Notes: a model not told the origin generated them from the sequence alone. Counted from the first letter of the stretch, positions 52,299-61,353 are shown. The stretch: DNA of 64,000 bases from Cyclobacteriaceae bacterium (GCA_016787645.1 JAEUUF010000026.1:62001-126000), one strand, 5' to 3'. Translations and numbers: made by a program.

Positions 52299-53525
52299 TC
52301 AATTTTTCGCGTTGAGAATCTTCCCAATGAATTCATTCATGGCTGCGCTATTGATCCAACGCGCAACTACAACGAGGTCATTCTCGCGATCCACATAAAC
52401 CATGTTGGTTCCGTTCCCGAGGTGATAGAACGCTGTTGCTGGCGCGGATGGTAGGAGTTTCTGGTCGGTGTTAAGGAAGAAATTCATGAAACCATAGGTT
52501 GGTTCAGCCGGTGTAGGCATAGTAGCCATCTTGAGCCATCCTTCGGAGATCAACTGCTGGTTCTTCCAGCGTCCTTTGTTCAAGGTCAGATACCCAAAGC
52601 GGGCCATGTCGCGCGCGCTGATGAACATGCCCCCACCCCAGTGACCCCCACCGCTCACCGATTGCACGATCTGCCCGTCCAGCACGATGTAAGAATTCTC
52701 ATAACCATACCATCGCCAGGTGTTCGATGCCTGGATCGGATCCATTATGTATTCTTTCAACACTTGTGGCAAGGGCTTACGCCAAACGGAAAGCCCCGCC
52801 AGTGCGAGTACGTTGACGCGCACATCATTATATTCATATACGGAACCCGGTAAATTTCTTGGCCTCGTTGTCCATTCGGCTGGTTTCGGGCCTGGGCGGT
52901 CAGCCCACTCTGGTTTTCCCCACAGGGTTCCCTCCCAGTCGCTCACTTGCCGGAGCAAATGATCCCAGGTGATCTTCCGGTTGTGGGGAGTTTCGAACGG
53001 GGTGAGCAATTGAGCCTCGCCGAGATGCGCAGCCTTGTCAGCCTCTGCGATCGGATGGTATGGAAGTATCGGAGGCACATAGCGGTACACCGTGTCATTC
53101 ACATTTCGGATCAAGCCTTTGTCAACCGCAAGTCCAATGACGGTGGACAGAAAACTCTTCGTGACGCTATGGGTCATGTCTACCCGGTAAGGATCTCCCC
53201 ATTCGGCGATGATGTATCCCTTATGAAGGATAACGCCACTAACATCTCCCCGATCTTTGAATGGCCCAATACCATTACCAAATGGCTCTCGGCCAAAGGT
53301 CTGGTAGTGGTTCTGCTCCATGCTCCGCGGATTTGGCGTCTCCTGGCTGATACAGTATGCGATCGCTTCTTTCAACTTGTCGGCATTCAGTCCTGCCTCG
53401 GCTGGCGGCTTCTTTTTCCATTCAGCATCCGGTCCTGGAAAATAGACTTCTATTGCAGGTACCCGCTGCTTCTGTGCCCCGACGAACGAGGGTACACAGA
53501 GAAGTATGACCAACAATATTCTCAT
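52299..53525 (-). CDS. Beta-lactamase-fold serine hydrolase, exported
   Basis: A 408-residue serine hydrolase with a signal peptide ending SFVGAQ. The active motifs are HSVTK (Ser120, Lys123) and YND at 232-234 in place of YxN, a variant seen in the 6-aminohexanoate hydrolase/EstB-like group. SGGGHWGGGMFIS follows near 295. It is likely an esterase or amidase. Nine bases separate it from the M29-like gene upstream, and it precedes the AADC-like gene, so the three may form an operon. Confidence 0.87.
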   Translation of the reverse strand: MRILLVILLCVPSFVGAQKQRVPAIEVYFPGPDAEWKKKPPAEAGLNADKLKEAIAYCISQETPNPRSMEQNHYQTFGREPFGNGIGPFKDRGDVSGVILHKGYIIAEWGDPYRVDMTHSVTKSFLSTVIGLAVDKGLIRNVNDTVYRYVPPILPYHPIAEADKAAHLGEAQLLTPFETPHNRKITWDHLLRQVSDWEGTLWGKPEWADRPGPKPAEWTTRPRNLPGSVYEYNDVRVNVLALAGLSVWRKPLPQVLKEYIMDPIQASNTWRWYGYENSYIVLDGQIVQSVSGGGHWGGGMFISARDMARFGYLTLNKGRWKNQQLISEGWLKMATMPTPAEPTYGFMNFFLNTDQKLLPSAPATAFYHLGNGTNMVYVDRENDLVVVARWINSAAMNEFIGKILNAKN

Positions 53526-53533
53526 CCAGCTAA

Positions 53534-54718
53534 CTACTTGATTCGAACGCCGTCCTTGATCCAGGTGTCCTTTCCTACTATCACGGTCGCATCCGTAAAG
53601 AAATTCCAGCGCACGTACGGTCCCTTCACCTTACCACCCAACTCCGTGTTGTCGCCCAATGAAAGTCGGACGATACCGGCGCCATAACCATAATAGGGAA
53701 TAAAGGGTTTATCGGTCGGAATGGTCAACAGAGGATTAAATCCAACCGCGAGCTCACGAAACGAATAAGCCGCATCTCCAGCCTTGTCCAATTCAGCCTT
53801 TACAGCATCCTTCCCTGATTTTGCTGCAATGTCAATCACCTTTCCTTTCTTGAAGGTCAGCACCAGTCCTTGAACAGGCTGTCCGTTCCATAATCCGTCA
53901 GGAAAAGCCACCGTCCCTTCGACGGTTTCTTCGAGCGGGGCAACGCGGATCGCACCTGCGGGTAACTCCACCTCACGATCGATCAGATTTTGTGCCTCTT
54001 GCGTGCGGCCGAGCGACGCGTCGCCATCCTGCTTGGTGACAGGTCGGTCTCCTATTTTGAACGTGAGGTTCGTCCCCGCCTGGGTCGTTACATGCACATC
54101 GGAAAGACGCATGGCTGCCTCGAACGAACGCTGTGCGGACGACAGTGAATCATAATCGGTCTCCAATAACACACGCTGGTAAAGCAAGTCAATGGCCGAG
54201 TCAATTTCAATGGGCTGACCAGACAAGTCATAGGCACCACTCCAATGGAAGTGGATCGTGCGACCATGTCCCATGTTCAGCATCTCTTGCAGCGCCGCGT
54301 ACGGTTGGTGGGTCGGACTCGCCCCAGGCAACATGATGCCGAGGTCAACTTCGCCAAACTGGGCGGTCATATCGGTGACTGACTTTCCTTTGACCTTGGC
54401 AACAAATGCGGTAGTCCATGCGGCAGGCTGGTTTGCACTATCTACGCTCACAGCGCCAAGGTAAGTTGCACCCGTTTTTGCTATGGCTTGTTCCAACACG
54501 GCCACCAGGGAATCAAACCGCCCCGGCGAGGCGACAATCAGCACATTCTCATTTGGCTGGAGCTTACTCTGGGTTACAATCTTGTCTGCGATCGCTTGCC
54601 AGTTCAACAGCGAAGGAGGTTTGGTAGCAGTAGTTTCTTTCTTTTGACAACCCAACAGAGCGGTTGCCATCACAAAGACAGCCAGCGTCAGGACTTTAGT
54701 AATTCGTTGCATCTTCAT
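53534..54718 (-). CDS. M29 aminopeptidase-like lipoprotein, metal site lost
   Basis: A 394-residue protein with lipoprotein signal (ALLGC, Cys24). The remainder follows the fold of M29 aminopeptidases: ADKIVTQSKLQPNENVLIV at the start, then LPAGAIRVAPLEETVEGTVAF, then RELAVGFNP, GAGIVRLSLGDN and VRWNFFTDATVIV. Compared with the family, GEV is GAI (Glu lost), the His of HLALG is Arg, and the HxD near the end is RxN. Only the RELAVG glutamate is kept. I predict no aminopeptidase activity; a binding role is possible. It precedes the serine hydrolase. Confidence 0.72.
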   Translation of the reverse strand: MKMQRITKVLTLAVFVMATALLGCQKKETTATKPPSLLNWQAIADKIVTQSKLQPNENVLIVASPGRFDSLVAVLEQAIAKTGATYLGAVSVDSANQPAAWTTAFVAKVKGKSVTDMTAQFGEVDLGIMLPGASPTHQPYAALQEMLNMGHGRTIHFHWSGAYDLSGQPIEIDSAIDLLYQRVLLETDYDSLSSAQRSFEAAMRLSDVHVTTQAGTNLTFKIGDRPVTKQDGDASLGRTQEAQNLIDREVELPAGAIRVAPLEETVEGTVAFPDGLWNGQPVQGLVLTFKKGKVIDIAAKSGKDAVKAELDKAGDAAYSFRELAVGFNPLLTIPTDKPFIPYYGYGAGIVRLSLGDNTELGGKVKGPYVRWNFFTDATVIVGKDTWIKDGVRIK

Positions 54719-54844
54719 ATCCCGGGCAAGGTACGATCATTCCTAAAAAATGTATAGCAATTCTTACCGCTTTGGGATACTTTTAACATCATCCGATCAG
54801 CAAGAGAATTTATCCTCGGTTGGTCGTGAAAAAAGAAAGACTCC

Positions 54845-55597
54845 ATGAAAGACCTGAAGAACAAAGTCGCGTTAATCACCGGTGCCAGCAAGGGGATCGG
54901 TGAAGCAATTGCCCTCACCCTTGCCGCTCACGGCGCAAAAGTCGTGGTGAACTCCCGCAAGCAAGACGAAATTGACAAAGTGGCCAATATGATTCGTGAA
55001 GCAGGTGGTGAGTGCCTCGCTCTAGCTGGCAACGCCGGAGATGTAGCCACTTGTAAGTCACTCATCGACCAGACGGTAGCCCATTACGGAGGCCTGGATA
55101 TCCTCGTTAACAACGCTGCAGCCAACCCGGCCTTTGGTCCTGCGGTGGATACTCCGGAATGGGCCTACGACAAAATCATGACGGTTAATGTCAAGGCACC
55201 GTTCGAACTGGCGAAGTACGCCTACCCTTTCCTCAAACAGCGGGGCGGCGGATCGGTAATCAACATGAGTTCCATTGCCGGGGATACGCCGGACCCAGGC
55301 TTGGGTATGTATTCGGTGTCAAAGGCGGCACTCAATATGTTAACCAAGGTCCTGGCCAAAGAATGGGGTCCCGACAACATCCGGGTGAACGCCATCTGCC
55401 CGGGTTTGATCAAGACCAAATTCTCCCAGGCCATCTGGCAGGATGAGACTATGCTCAAGAGGTTCATGAAGCAAGTTCCCCTTGGACGCATGGGCACAGT
55501 CGAAGAAATTGCCGCATTGGCACTCTTCCTCTCCTCCGATGTCTCTGGCTATTGCACCGGCACCCTATTCTATGCGGATGGCGGCACCGTCATTTAG
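54845..55597 (+). CDS. SDR-family oxidoreductase
   Basis: A 250-residue classical short-chain dehydrogenase/reductase. TGASKGIGEA at about 13-22 binds the nucleotide, NNAAANPAF is the NNAG variant, and Ser in SSIAG with YSVSK forms the catalytic triad. The basic residue after the second strand (NSRK) suggests NADP(H). It leads an operon with an acyl-CoA dehydrogenase and an APH-fold kinase and may act on hydroxyacyl or ketoacyl compounds. Confidence 0.9.
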   Translation: MKDLKNKVALITGASKGIGEAIALTLAAHGAKVVVNSRKQDEIDKVANMIREAGGECLALAGNAGDVATCKSLIDQTVAHYGGLDILVNNAAANPAFGPAVDTPEWAYDKIMTVNVKAPFELAKYAYPFLKQRGGGSVINMSSIAGDTPDPGLGMYSVSKAALNMLTKVLAKEWGPDNIRVNAICPGLIKTKFSQAIWQDETMLKRFMKQVPLGRMGTVEEIAALALFLSSDVSGYCTGTLFYADGGTVI

Positions 55598-55617
55598 TAC
55601 TGTTGGCCAGCATTACC

Positions 55618-55638
55618 TTGAACTTTCAACTTTGAACT
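55618..55638. repeat. TTGAACT heptads before a start codon
   Basis: Three units ttgaact, ttcaact, ttgaact end two bases before the acyl-CoA dehydrogenase ATG at 55641. They match a heptad common, to my memory, in Bacteroidota intergenic DNA. No Shine-Dalgarno sequence is visible. Confidence 0.55.
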
Positions 55639-55640
55639 GA

Positions 55641-56858
55641 ATGGAACCCATTTTCGCCACCGAACGATTGCAAGAACTCCTACCCAAAGTCATCTCGTTT
55701 GTGGAGACCGAACTGATCCCTATGGAGAAGGATCACTTTGTCCGGTCGCCCAAAGAGACCTATGCCCTGCTCGACACCAAGCGCGAATTGGTCAGAAAAG
55801 CGGGGCTTTGGGGCATTCATCTGCCCAAAGAAGAGGGCGGTTTGGGTCTGACACTCTGCGAGTTTGGCCAGTTGAGCGAACAACTGGCCAGAGCCCCACT
55901 CTATGGACATTACACTTTTAATTGCCAGGCTCCTGATATCGGCAACATGGAGTTGTTATCGAAGTTCGGATCGCCCGAACAAAAGGAGAAGTACCTCCAT
56001 CCTCTTACCAAAGGTCAGATTCGCAGTTGCTTCGCCATGACGGAACCTGAATTTGCAGGCTCGGACCCTACCCGCCTGGCTACGACGGCGGTGCGTCAAG
56101 GCAACGACTACGTCATCAATGGCCACAAGTGGTTCACCTCCAGCGAAGAAGGTGCTTCGTTCTCGATTGTGATGGCAGTGACCAATCCAGATGCGCCAGT
56201 TCACTTGCGCGCCAGCATGATCATTGTGCCTGCCGGTACCAAAGGATTTAACCATGTCCGGAAAATACCGGTTATGGGAGAAGCCGGGGGCGGGTGGGCA
56301 AGTCATTCAGAAGTCGTGTACGAAGACTGCCGGGTTCCCATTACCAACAGGATCAGCGATGAGGGTGCCGGCTTCAAGCTGGCCCAGGAACGCCTTGGAC
56401 CTGGACGTATCCACCACTGCATGAGATGGATTGGCATTGCCGAAAAGGCATTCGACCTCATGTGCAAACGCGCTGTAACCCGTGAAATCGAACAAGGTGT
56501 GATGCTTGGGCAAAAACAGTTCATCCAGGGTTTCATTGCAGAAAGCAGGGTCGAGATCGATGCGGCGAGGATGCTGGTGCTCCGTACAGCGGCAATGATT
56601 GACCGAGAGGGAGCCGCTGCAGCCCGACATCAAATCTCCGGCATCAAGTTCTTCACGGCCAATGTGATGTTAAAGGTACTTGACCGCGCCATTCAGGTAC
56701 ACGGGGCCATGGGCCTTACGGATGGAACCATGCTGGCGACTCTTTACCAGCATGAACGAGGTGCCCGTATCTACGATGGTGCCGATGAAGTCCACAAGCA
56801 GAGCATGGCAAGGAATATCCTCAAAGGTTACGGCCTCGATGTCAAGAAGAAGAAATAG
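55641..56858 (+). CDS. Acyl-CoA dehydrogenase
   Basis: A 405-residue FAD enzyme with the usual three domains: an N-terminal helical part, a beta domain with CFAMTEPEFAGSDP and WFTSSEEGA, and a C-terminal helical domain with QVHGAMGLTDGT and RIYDGADEVHKQSMAR. It resembles the ACAD10/ACAD11 group, in which the dehydrogenase is joined to an APH-type kinase; here the kinase is the next gene, five bases downstream. Expected role: oxidation of acyl-CoA, perhaps of unusual acyl chains. Confidence 0.92.
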   Translation: MEPIFATERLQELLPKVISFVETELIPMEKDHFVRSPKETYALLDTKRELVRKAGLWGIHLPKEEGGLGLTLCEFGQLSEQLARAPLYGHYTFNCQAPDIGNMELLSKFGSPEQKEKYLHPLTKGQIRSCFAMTEPEFAGSDPTRLATTAVRQGNDYVINGHKWFTSSEEGASFSIVMAVTNPDAPVHLRASMIIVPAGTKGFNHVRKIPVMGEAGGGWASHSEVVYEDCRVPITNRISDEGAGFKLAQERLGPGRIHHCMRWIGIAEKAFDLMCKRAVTREIEQGVMLGQKQFIQGFIAESRVEIDAARMLVLRTAAMIDREGAAAARHQISGIKFFTANVMLKVLDRAIQVHGAMGLTDGTMLATLYQHERGARIYDGADEVHKQSMARNILKGYGLDVKKKK

Positions 56859-56863
56859 GATAC

Positions 56864-57916
56864 ATGGAAATTGACCAGCCCAGGGAAACGCGCAAGGGCG
56901 AAGAGCTTGACCTGGACAAACTTAACCGCTACCTCACTGGATTTCCGGAGGTAGGCCACGTCATTGCACAACGGCAATTCCCGGGCGGCTATTCTAACCT
57001 TACGTACTTACTCGAGACAACTCGTGGTGAAGTAATCCTGCGGCGACCTCCCTTTGGCGCAGCAATCAAATCAGCTCATGACATGGGCCGCGAGTTCCGC
57101 GTACTCACCTTGCTGCGACCGCATTATAGTCGGGTGCCAAAGCCCATCCTCTACTGTGAAGATGCCGAAGTCCTGGGTGCGCCATTTTACCTAATGGAGA
57201 GAATCAAAGGGATTATCCTCCGCCCATCGCTATTGAAGCAGATGCAGTTTAGTTTGAATGACATGAGGCAACTCTCTGAATCACTGGTTGATAACCTGGT
57301 TCAACTCCATTCAATTGACATCCAGTCTTCGGGGCTAGTGCAGCTTGGGAAACCTGAGGGGTACATCTCCCGACAAGTTGAGGGATGGACAAAACGGTAT
57401 GTGGCTGCACAAACAGACACCATTACCGAAATGGAGGACCTTAGCAGATGGCTGATCGCAAGCCAGCCACCTGACGGGCCTCCTGCGTTTCTTCACAATG
57501 ACTACAAGTACGATAACATCGTCTTTCGGGAAGGGCACCTCCCTGAGATTGCAGGCGTCCTTGACTGGGAGATGTCGACAGTCGGCGACCCCTGGATGGA
57601 CCTGGGGGCTACACTGGCCTACTGGTGTGAAGCTGGTGATGGAGAATTAGCCAAGGTGTTCAACATATCCTGGGTCCCGGGTAATCTCACTCGCCAGGAG
57701 GTTGTAGAGCGCTATACGGCTCAGGGTGGCAGGCCGGTAGAAAGCCCCGTCTTCTACTATGTGTTTGGCTTGTTCAAGAATGCGGTTATTGCCCAGCAGA
57801 TCTATGCTCGCTGGAAACAAGGTCATTCGAAGGATCCACGTTTTGGGCAGTTGATCCACGTGATCCGGGACCTCGGGCATCGCGGCGCTAACGCGCTGGA
57901 GCGCGGTACCGTTTAG
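56864..57916 (+). CDS. APH-fold phosphotransferase (ACAD10/11 kinase-like)
   Basis: A 350-residue kinase of the aminoglycoside phosphotransferase fold. The catalytic loop HNDYKYDN has His211, Asp213 and Asn218; Asp234 in LDWEMSTVGDPWMDLG binds metal. FPGGYSNLTYLL near 40-50 is the nucleotide loop. Its position next to an acyl-CoA dehydrogenase matches the domain pair of vertebrate ACAD10/11, so it probably phosphorylates a hydroxyacyl-CoA and is unlikely to confer antibiotic resistance. Confidence 0.88.
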   Translation: MEIDQPRETRKGEELDLDKLNRYLTGFPEVGHVIAQRQFPGGYSNLTYLLETTRGEVILRRPPFGAAIKSAHDMGREFRVLTLLRPHYSRVPKPILYCEDAEVLGAPFYLMERIKGIILRPSLLKQMQFSLNDMRQLSESLVDNLVQLHSIDIQSSGLVQLGKPEGYISRQVEGWTKRYVAAQTDTITEMEDLSRWLIASQPPDGPPAFLHNDYKYDNIVFREGHLPEIAGVLDWEMSTVGDPWMDLGATLAYWCEAGDGELAKVFNISWVPGNLTRQEVVERYTAQGGRPVESPVFYYVFGLFKNAVIAQQIYARWKQGHSKDPRFGQLIHVIRDLGHRGANALERGTV

Positions 57917-57931
57917 ATGATTGCAGCGCGC

Positions 57932-58900
57932 TTATGGCGTATAGTTCCTGGACCGCAGTGAATGAAGGTTCATGTTTCGGGCATCAAGGATCACCAGTCC
58001 TGCGCCCTTGGTTGCCACGGCAAGTTTCAGAAACTTGCTGGACGAGGGAACAAATCGAACCTGGCTTATCAGGCTATGCTGCCTGCTCTGATAGGTGCCC
58101 ACGGAGGTATTGATGATGACTTTCCCTGAAAGGGTGGCGTAAGCCACACAATTGCCGGCAAAGTGGTCAATGGATGTTACCGGATCAGCACCAACGTGCA
58201 AGTAACTGGGGGTAATTGCTTTTGAGGATCCAGGCATTGGTATAAAGGAAATTCTCGACTGATCCGAGGCAATGGCTACTTCGGCTGAATCACTTCGCTC
58301 CGATAAACCCCATACCCAACCGCCGCTTTGCGCGATGACGGAAGGTGCGAAACCATTGATCAAATAGTAGTTTATCTTTCCGTCCCCACTGGCGCTAAGG
58401 AGACCCTTGCCGTCTCTCGAAAATCGGGATACTGTCACATCCGATGAATAGCTACTGTCCAGGTACGCCAAACGAAAGCTTTCAAGATCATAAATGCACA
58501 AGCGACGATTGGAATATCCGACAGCCAAAAGCCTCCTTGCCGGATTTGAATCCATTGTGGTTGTCGCTGAATTACCGCCCTCAGAAATGACTGAACGTTC
58601 CTTTCGATTCAATTTCCACAGGGTGATTGCTCCACGGCGGGTGCCGGTAATCAGTTCATCCGGGTTGATGCCAAAACAGATGGCGGAAAACTTGTCGTTG
58701 CCGTCATAGTCCATTGCACTGATCAATCGCATGGTATTGAGATTCCATAACTCGACGCGGGTATCCGTCGCCGCTCCAAGCAAGGTATCCCGAACGGCAA
58801 TGTCATGAACAATCGTATGCCGGTCACCGAGCACAGTTTGCGCGTGGGTCGCGACGAACCCGCAGAGCAGCAGAAGGAATGGCATCAATCGATTAATCAT
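57932..58900 (-). CDS. WD40-repeat exported protein
   Basis: A 322-residue protein with a signal peptide (MINRLMPFLLLLCGFVATHAQ) and about six WD40-type blades (RVELWNLNTMRLIS, AITLWKLNRKERS, RLCIYDLESFRLA, VTVSRFSRDGKGLLSASGDGKINYY). A periplasmic or surface propeller is likely. The GDGK blade is the best conserved. It is the third gene of an operon with a beta-barrel and an IPT/kelch lipoprotein; its ATG overlaps the previous stop by four bases. Confidence 0.8.
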   Translation of the reverse strand: MINRLMPFLLLLCGFVATHAQTVLGDRHTIVHDIAVRDTLLGAATDTRVELWNLNTMRLISAMDYDGNDKFSAICFGINPDELITGTRRGAITLWKLNRKERSVISEGGNSATTTMDSNPARRLLAVGYSNRRLCIYDLESFRLAYLDSSYSSDVTVSRFSRDGKGLLSASGDGKINYYLINGFAPSVIAQSGGWVWGLSERSDSAEVAIASDQSRISFIPMPGSSKAITPSYLHVGADPVTSIDHFAGNCVAYATLSGKVIINTSVGTYQSRQHSLISQVRFVPSSSKFLKLAVATKGAGLVILDARNMNLHSLRSRNYTP

Positions 58901-59583
58901 GGAGCGTATTTGAATCGGCGGTTATGGCCTAATTTGTAACCAATCTGGGCGGCCAATGTGCTGAAGGCAACGGATGAATCATCGAACAGAACCGATGAAA
59001 CCCAGAAGTGACTAATTCCAACTGAAGTACCTATCTGAATGCGCTGACTAACGCTCAGGCGCGCGCCAAGACAAAGTGTAACTCCCGGGGCAAGAAAGGT
59101 GCTGTTCTTAAAGTCATATTCACCAGAGGGTGCCCCATAGGGTGGTTTTTCGAGGTGAACCGAATGGACCCCAATGGCCGGTCCGAGGTTCGCGTAACCC
59201 TGCACAAGATTCCACAAACCGTCTTCCCGAAAGGGAGTATTGATTTGGAATTTTGGCGTCACCGAAAACAGGAAATACGAGGCGCCATCATACCTTCCTG
59301 ATCGGTTGTTTGCCCAGGATTGAAACGAGACCGCCGCAATTTCAAGGCCCAGGCTCCATGGCCTTCGAATCTTGTAAGTCACTTCGAGACCCATGGAGAA
59401 TGATTGCCGAAAGTTGTTGATCAAGGAAGGGGATTCATAGCTACCCTCCTTCACCTGCGTGCTCCCAAGTGCGTAGGTAAGCCCTCCTGTCAATTGAACG
59501 CTCATTTTATTGTCAACAATCTGCTGAGCTACGGCGCAGTAGCAGTAGCCAGTTAACATTATAAGGATGATGTGACGCATCAT
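58897..59583 (-). CDS. Outer-membrane beta-barrel protein
   Basis: A 228-residue protein with signal (ILIMLTGYCYCAVAQQ) and strand pattern of an outer-membrane barrel (MSVQLTGGLTYALGSTQV, FSMGLEVTYKI, SLGLEIAAVSF, GVTLCLGARLSVSQRIQIGTSVGI, LAAQIGYKLG). It lies between the IPT/kelch lipoprotein gene (12-base gap) and the WD40 gene (four-base overlap). I do not recognise a named family. Confidence 0.78.
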   Translation of the reverse strand: MMRHIILIMLTGYCYCAVAQQIVDNKMSVQLTGGLTYALGSTQVKEGSYESPSLINNFRQSFSMGLEVTYKIRRPWSLGLEIAAVSFQSWANNRSGRYDGASYFLFSVTPKFQINTPFREDGLWNLVQGYANLGPAIGVHSVHLEKPPYGAPSGEYDFKNSTFLAPGVTLCLGARLSVSQRIQIGTSVGISHFWVSSVLFDDSSVAFSTLAAQIGYKLGHNRRFKYAP

Positions 59584-59595
59584 GGGTTGCCGTGG

Positions 59596-61353
59596 TCAAC
59601 GATGTGGATCATACACCAGCAAATCGATCATGTAGAAACCATTGCCTTGGTTGTTGTATACGCCACCATAGAGATAGGCAAGATTGCCGACGGAAAAGGA
59701 CTTTGAGCCGCTGAGTCCCAGGGCTACATCGATGTCAGGCCTTCTGATCCAGGAGTCGGTGGTCGGGAAATATTCCCAGTACTCTTTTATCAGCTCCGGG
59801 TAGCCATTCACCAATGTAAGGCCTCCAAACACATACACATGATCGGCTGTGACTGCCGATGAAGGATCACTCATTAGCCCGGGCAAGTCCGCCATCCTTG
59901 TCCATGAGTCAGCCAAGGGGTCATATCTCCAAAACTCCTTCCCCCTGCAGAAATAGCCTTTACCATTCGCGGCAAATGTCGTTGTTACACCACCTCCTGT
60001 TCCGGGGAAGTTATTCAGTTGTGTCCAGGTGTCGTTCGCATGGTCGTATTTCCAAAAGTCCCTGTACGCGGTGGATCCAGTTCCCAGGCCCATGTAGCCG
60101 ATGCCATTGATCACAAAGCAGGCAGGAGTTGCACGACCATTTCCCGGAAAATCTGATTTCTGAGTCCATAGTCCGGTAGCCGGATCAAATACCCTGACCA
60201 CACGCCAGGCCGGGTCCGCCTGTCCGGAGAAATTGCTTCTGCCCAACCCGACATATCCCTTGCCGCCAATGCTAAAACCAAAACAACCTACGGTCGCAAC
60301 TTCCGGATAGTTCGCCAATTGTGTCCAAAGCTTTGTACCCGGGTTATATCTCCAGAAGTCTCGGTAGTTATTCCCGCCCAGCCCATAATAGAAATTCCCG
60401 TCGATGGTCAATGCGGTCGCTGCACCGCGGCCAACCGGCACCTGCGCTGTCGGCATCATCGTGGTCCAAGGATCAAGGAAAGTAAACGGCGTTTGTGAGA
60501 AGGTGCTGATCTGGTTGCTTGTTACTTTGACCAAATGTGAACCGCTTACAACATAATAGGGAAGTCGGGCCGTCACCTGCGTGGGAGATGCGCTCAGTAC
60601 GGTCAATTCATGTGGCCCGATCATTACCGTATTGCCGGAAACAGATGAACTGAAATCCTGGCCGAAAATACGGATCGTATCTCCCCCAACGGCCTGATGC
60701 GGTGTGAACGACTCAATCATGGAACCGTCTACAGTAAACAATTGGGCAGATGAAGCCAATCGGTTGGCAACCTTGACGGTCAATTCAAGTGACCCTGAAA
60801 AACGGAAATTCGCCGGTATCCTCACCTGGAGAACTGTGGGTGTTGCGTCCAGCACCTCAAGGGGAAGTCCTCCAAGCCTGGCATCCACGTGCGAAGGGAG
60901 ACCTGAAAAATTGCTACCGCTCAGGATAATGGTGGTGCCGCTGGATCCGAACGTAGGGCTGATGGATGTAATCACGGAGGGCAGACTTCCCTGGGATTGA
61001 GCGAGAACCTCATCTCCATATACTACCTGACCACCGCTTTTACCAAAAGCCCGCACATAATACACTTCATTGGGGAGCAAATCGTAAGTAATTTCGGCGT
61101 GAATGCTGCCTTCATCGAATGGACTGATCACAACCGAGGGAGAATGTTCAAGGGTAGGACTGCTTTTCAGGTCATACACGAAGCCTACCTTCGTGTCGCC
61201 TTTTCCAACATACGTCACGAGCCCGTTCAACTGCATTCCCTGCTCGCTGATGTTCTTGACAAAACCTGTCTGAACGAGCGGTGCCGACAATGTCGGTTCA
61301 TCCTTACATCGGATAACCAGCAGCATCAGGAAAAGGACAGCTAACCCTCGCAT
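59596..61353 (-). CDS. IPT/TIG and kelch lipoprotein
   Basis: A 585-residue lipoprotein (MRGLAVLFLMLLVIRC, Cys16). A fibronectin-like segment at about 25-120 is followed by two IPT/TIG domains (about 128-205 and 207-290: ITSISPTFGSSGTTIILSG, IESFTPHQAVGGDTIRIFG), and then six kelch-type repeats (FYYGLGGNNYRDFWRYNP, GYMGLGTGSTAYRDFWKYD, WRYDPLADSWTRMADLPG, and so on), enough for a six-bladed propeller. It should sit on the outer membrane surface and bind a polymer or protein. It is the first gene of the surface operon. Confidence 0.85.
   Translation of the reverse strand: MRGLAVLFLMLLVIRCKDEPTLSAPLVQTGFVKNISEQGMQLNGLVTYVGKGDTKVGFVYDLKSSPTLEHSPSVVISPFDEGSIHAEITYDLLPNEVYYVRAFGKSGGQVVYGDEVLAQSQGSLPSVITSISPTFGSSGTTIILSGSNFSGLPSHVDARLGGLPLEVLDATPTVLQVRIPANFRFSGSLELTVKVANRLASSAQLFTVDGSMIESFTPHQAVGGDTIRIFGQDFSSSVSGNTVMIGPHELTVLSASPTQVTARLPYYVVSGSHLVKVTSNQISTFSQTPFTFLDPWTTMMPTAQVPVGRGAATALTIDGNFYYGLGGNNYRDFWRYNPGTKLWTQLANYPEVATVGCFGFSIGGKGYVGLGRSNFSGQADPAWRVVRVFDPATGLWTQKSDFPGNGRATPACFVINGIGYMGLGTGSTAYRDFWKYDHANDTWTQLNNFPGTGGGVTTTFAANGKGYFCRGKEFWRYDPLADSWTRMADLPGLMSDPSSAVTADHVYVFGGLTLVNGYPELIKEYWEYFPTTDSWIRRPDIDVALGLSGSKSFSVGNLAYLYGGVYNNQGNGFYMIDLLVYDPHR

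Noticed and set aside
57885-57905. GC-rich dyad near the APH-fold gene end as a terminator
   Set aside because: It is inside the coding region, has a two-base loop and no T-run after it.
56864-57916. Reading the APH-fold gene as aminoglycoside resistance
   Set aside because: Its neighbours and sequence fit the ACAD10/11-type kinase; there is no sign of a resistance cassette or mobile element.
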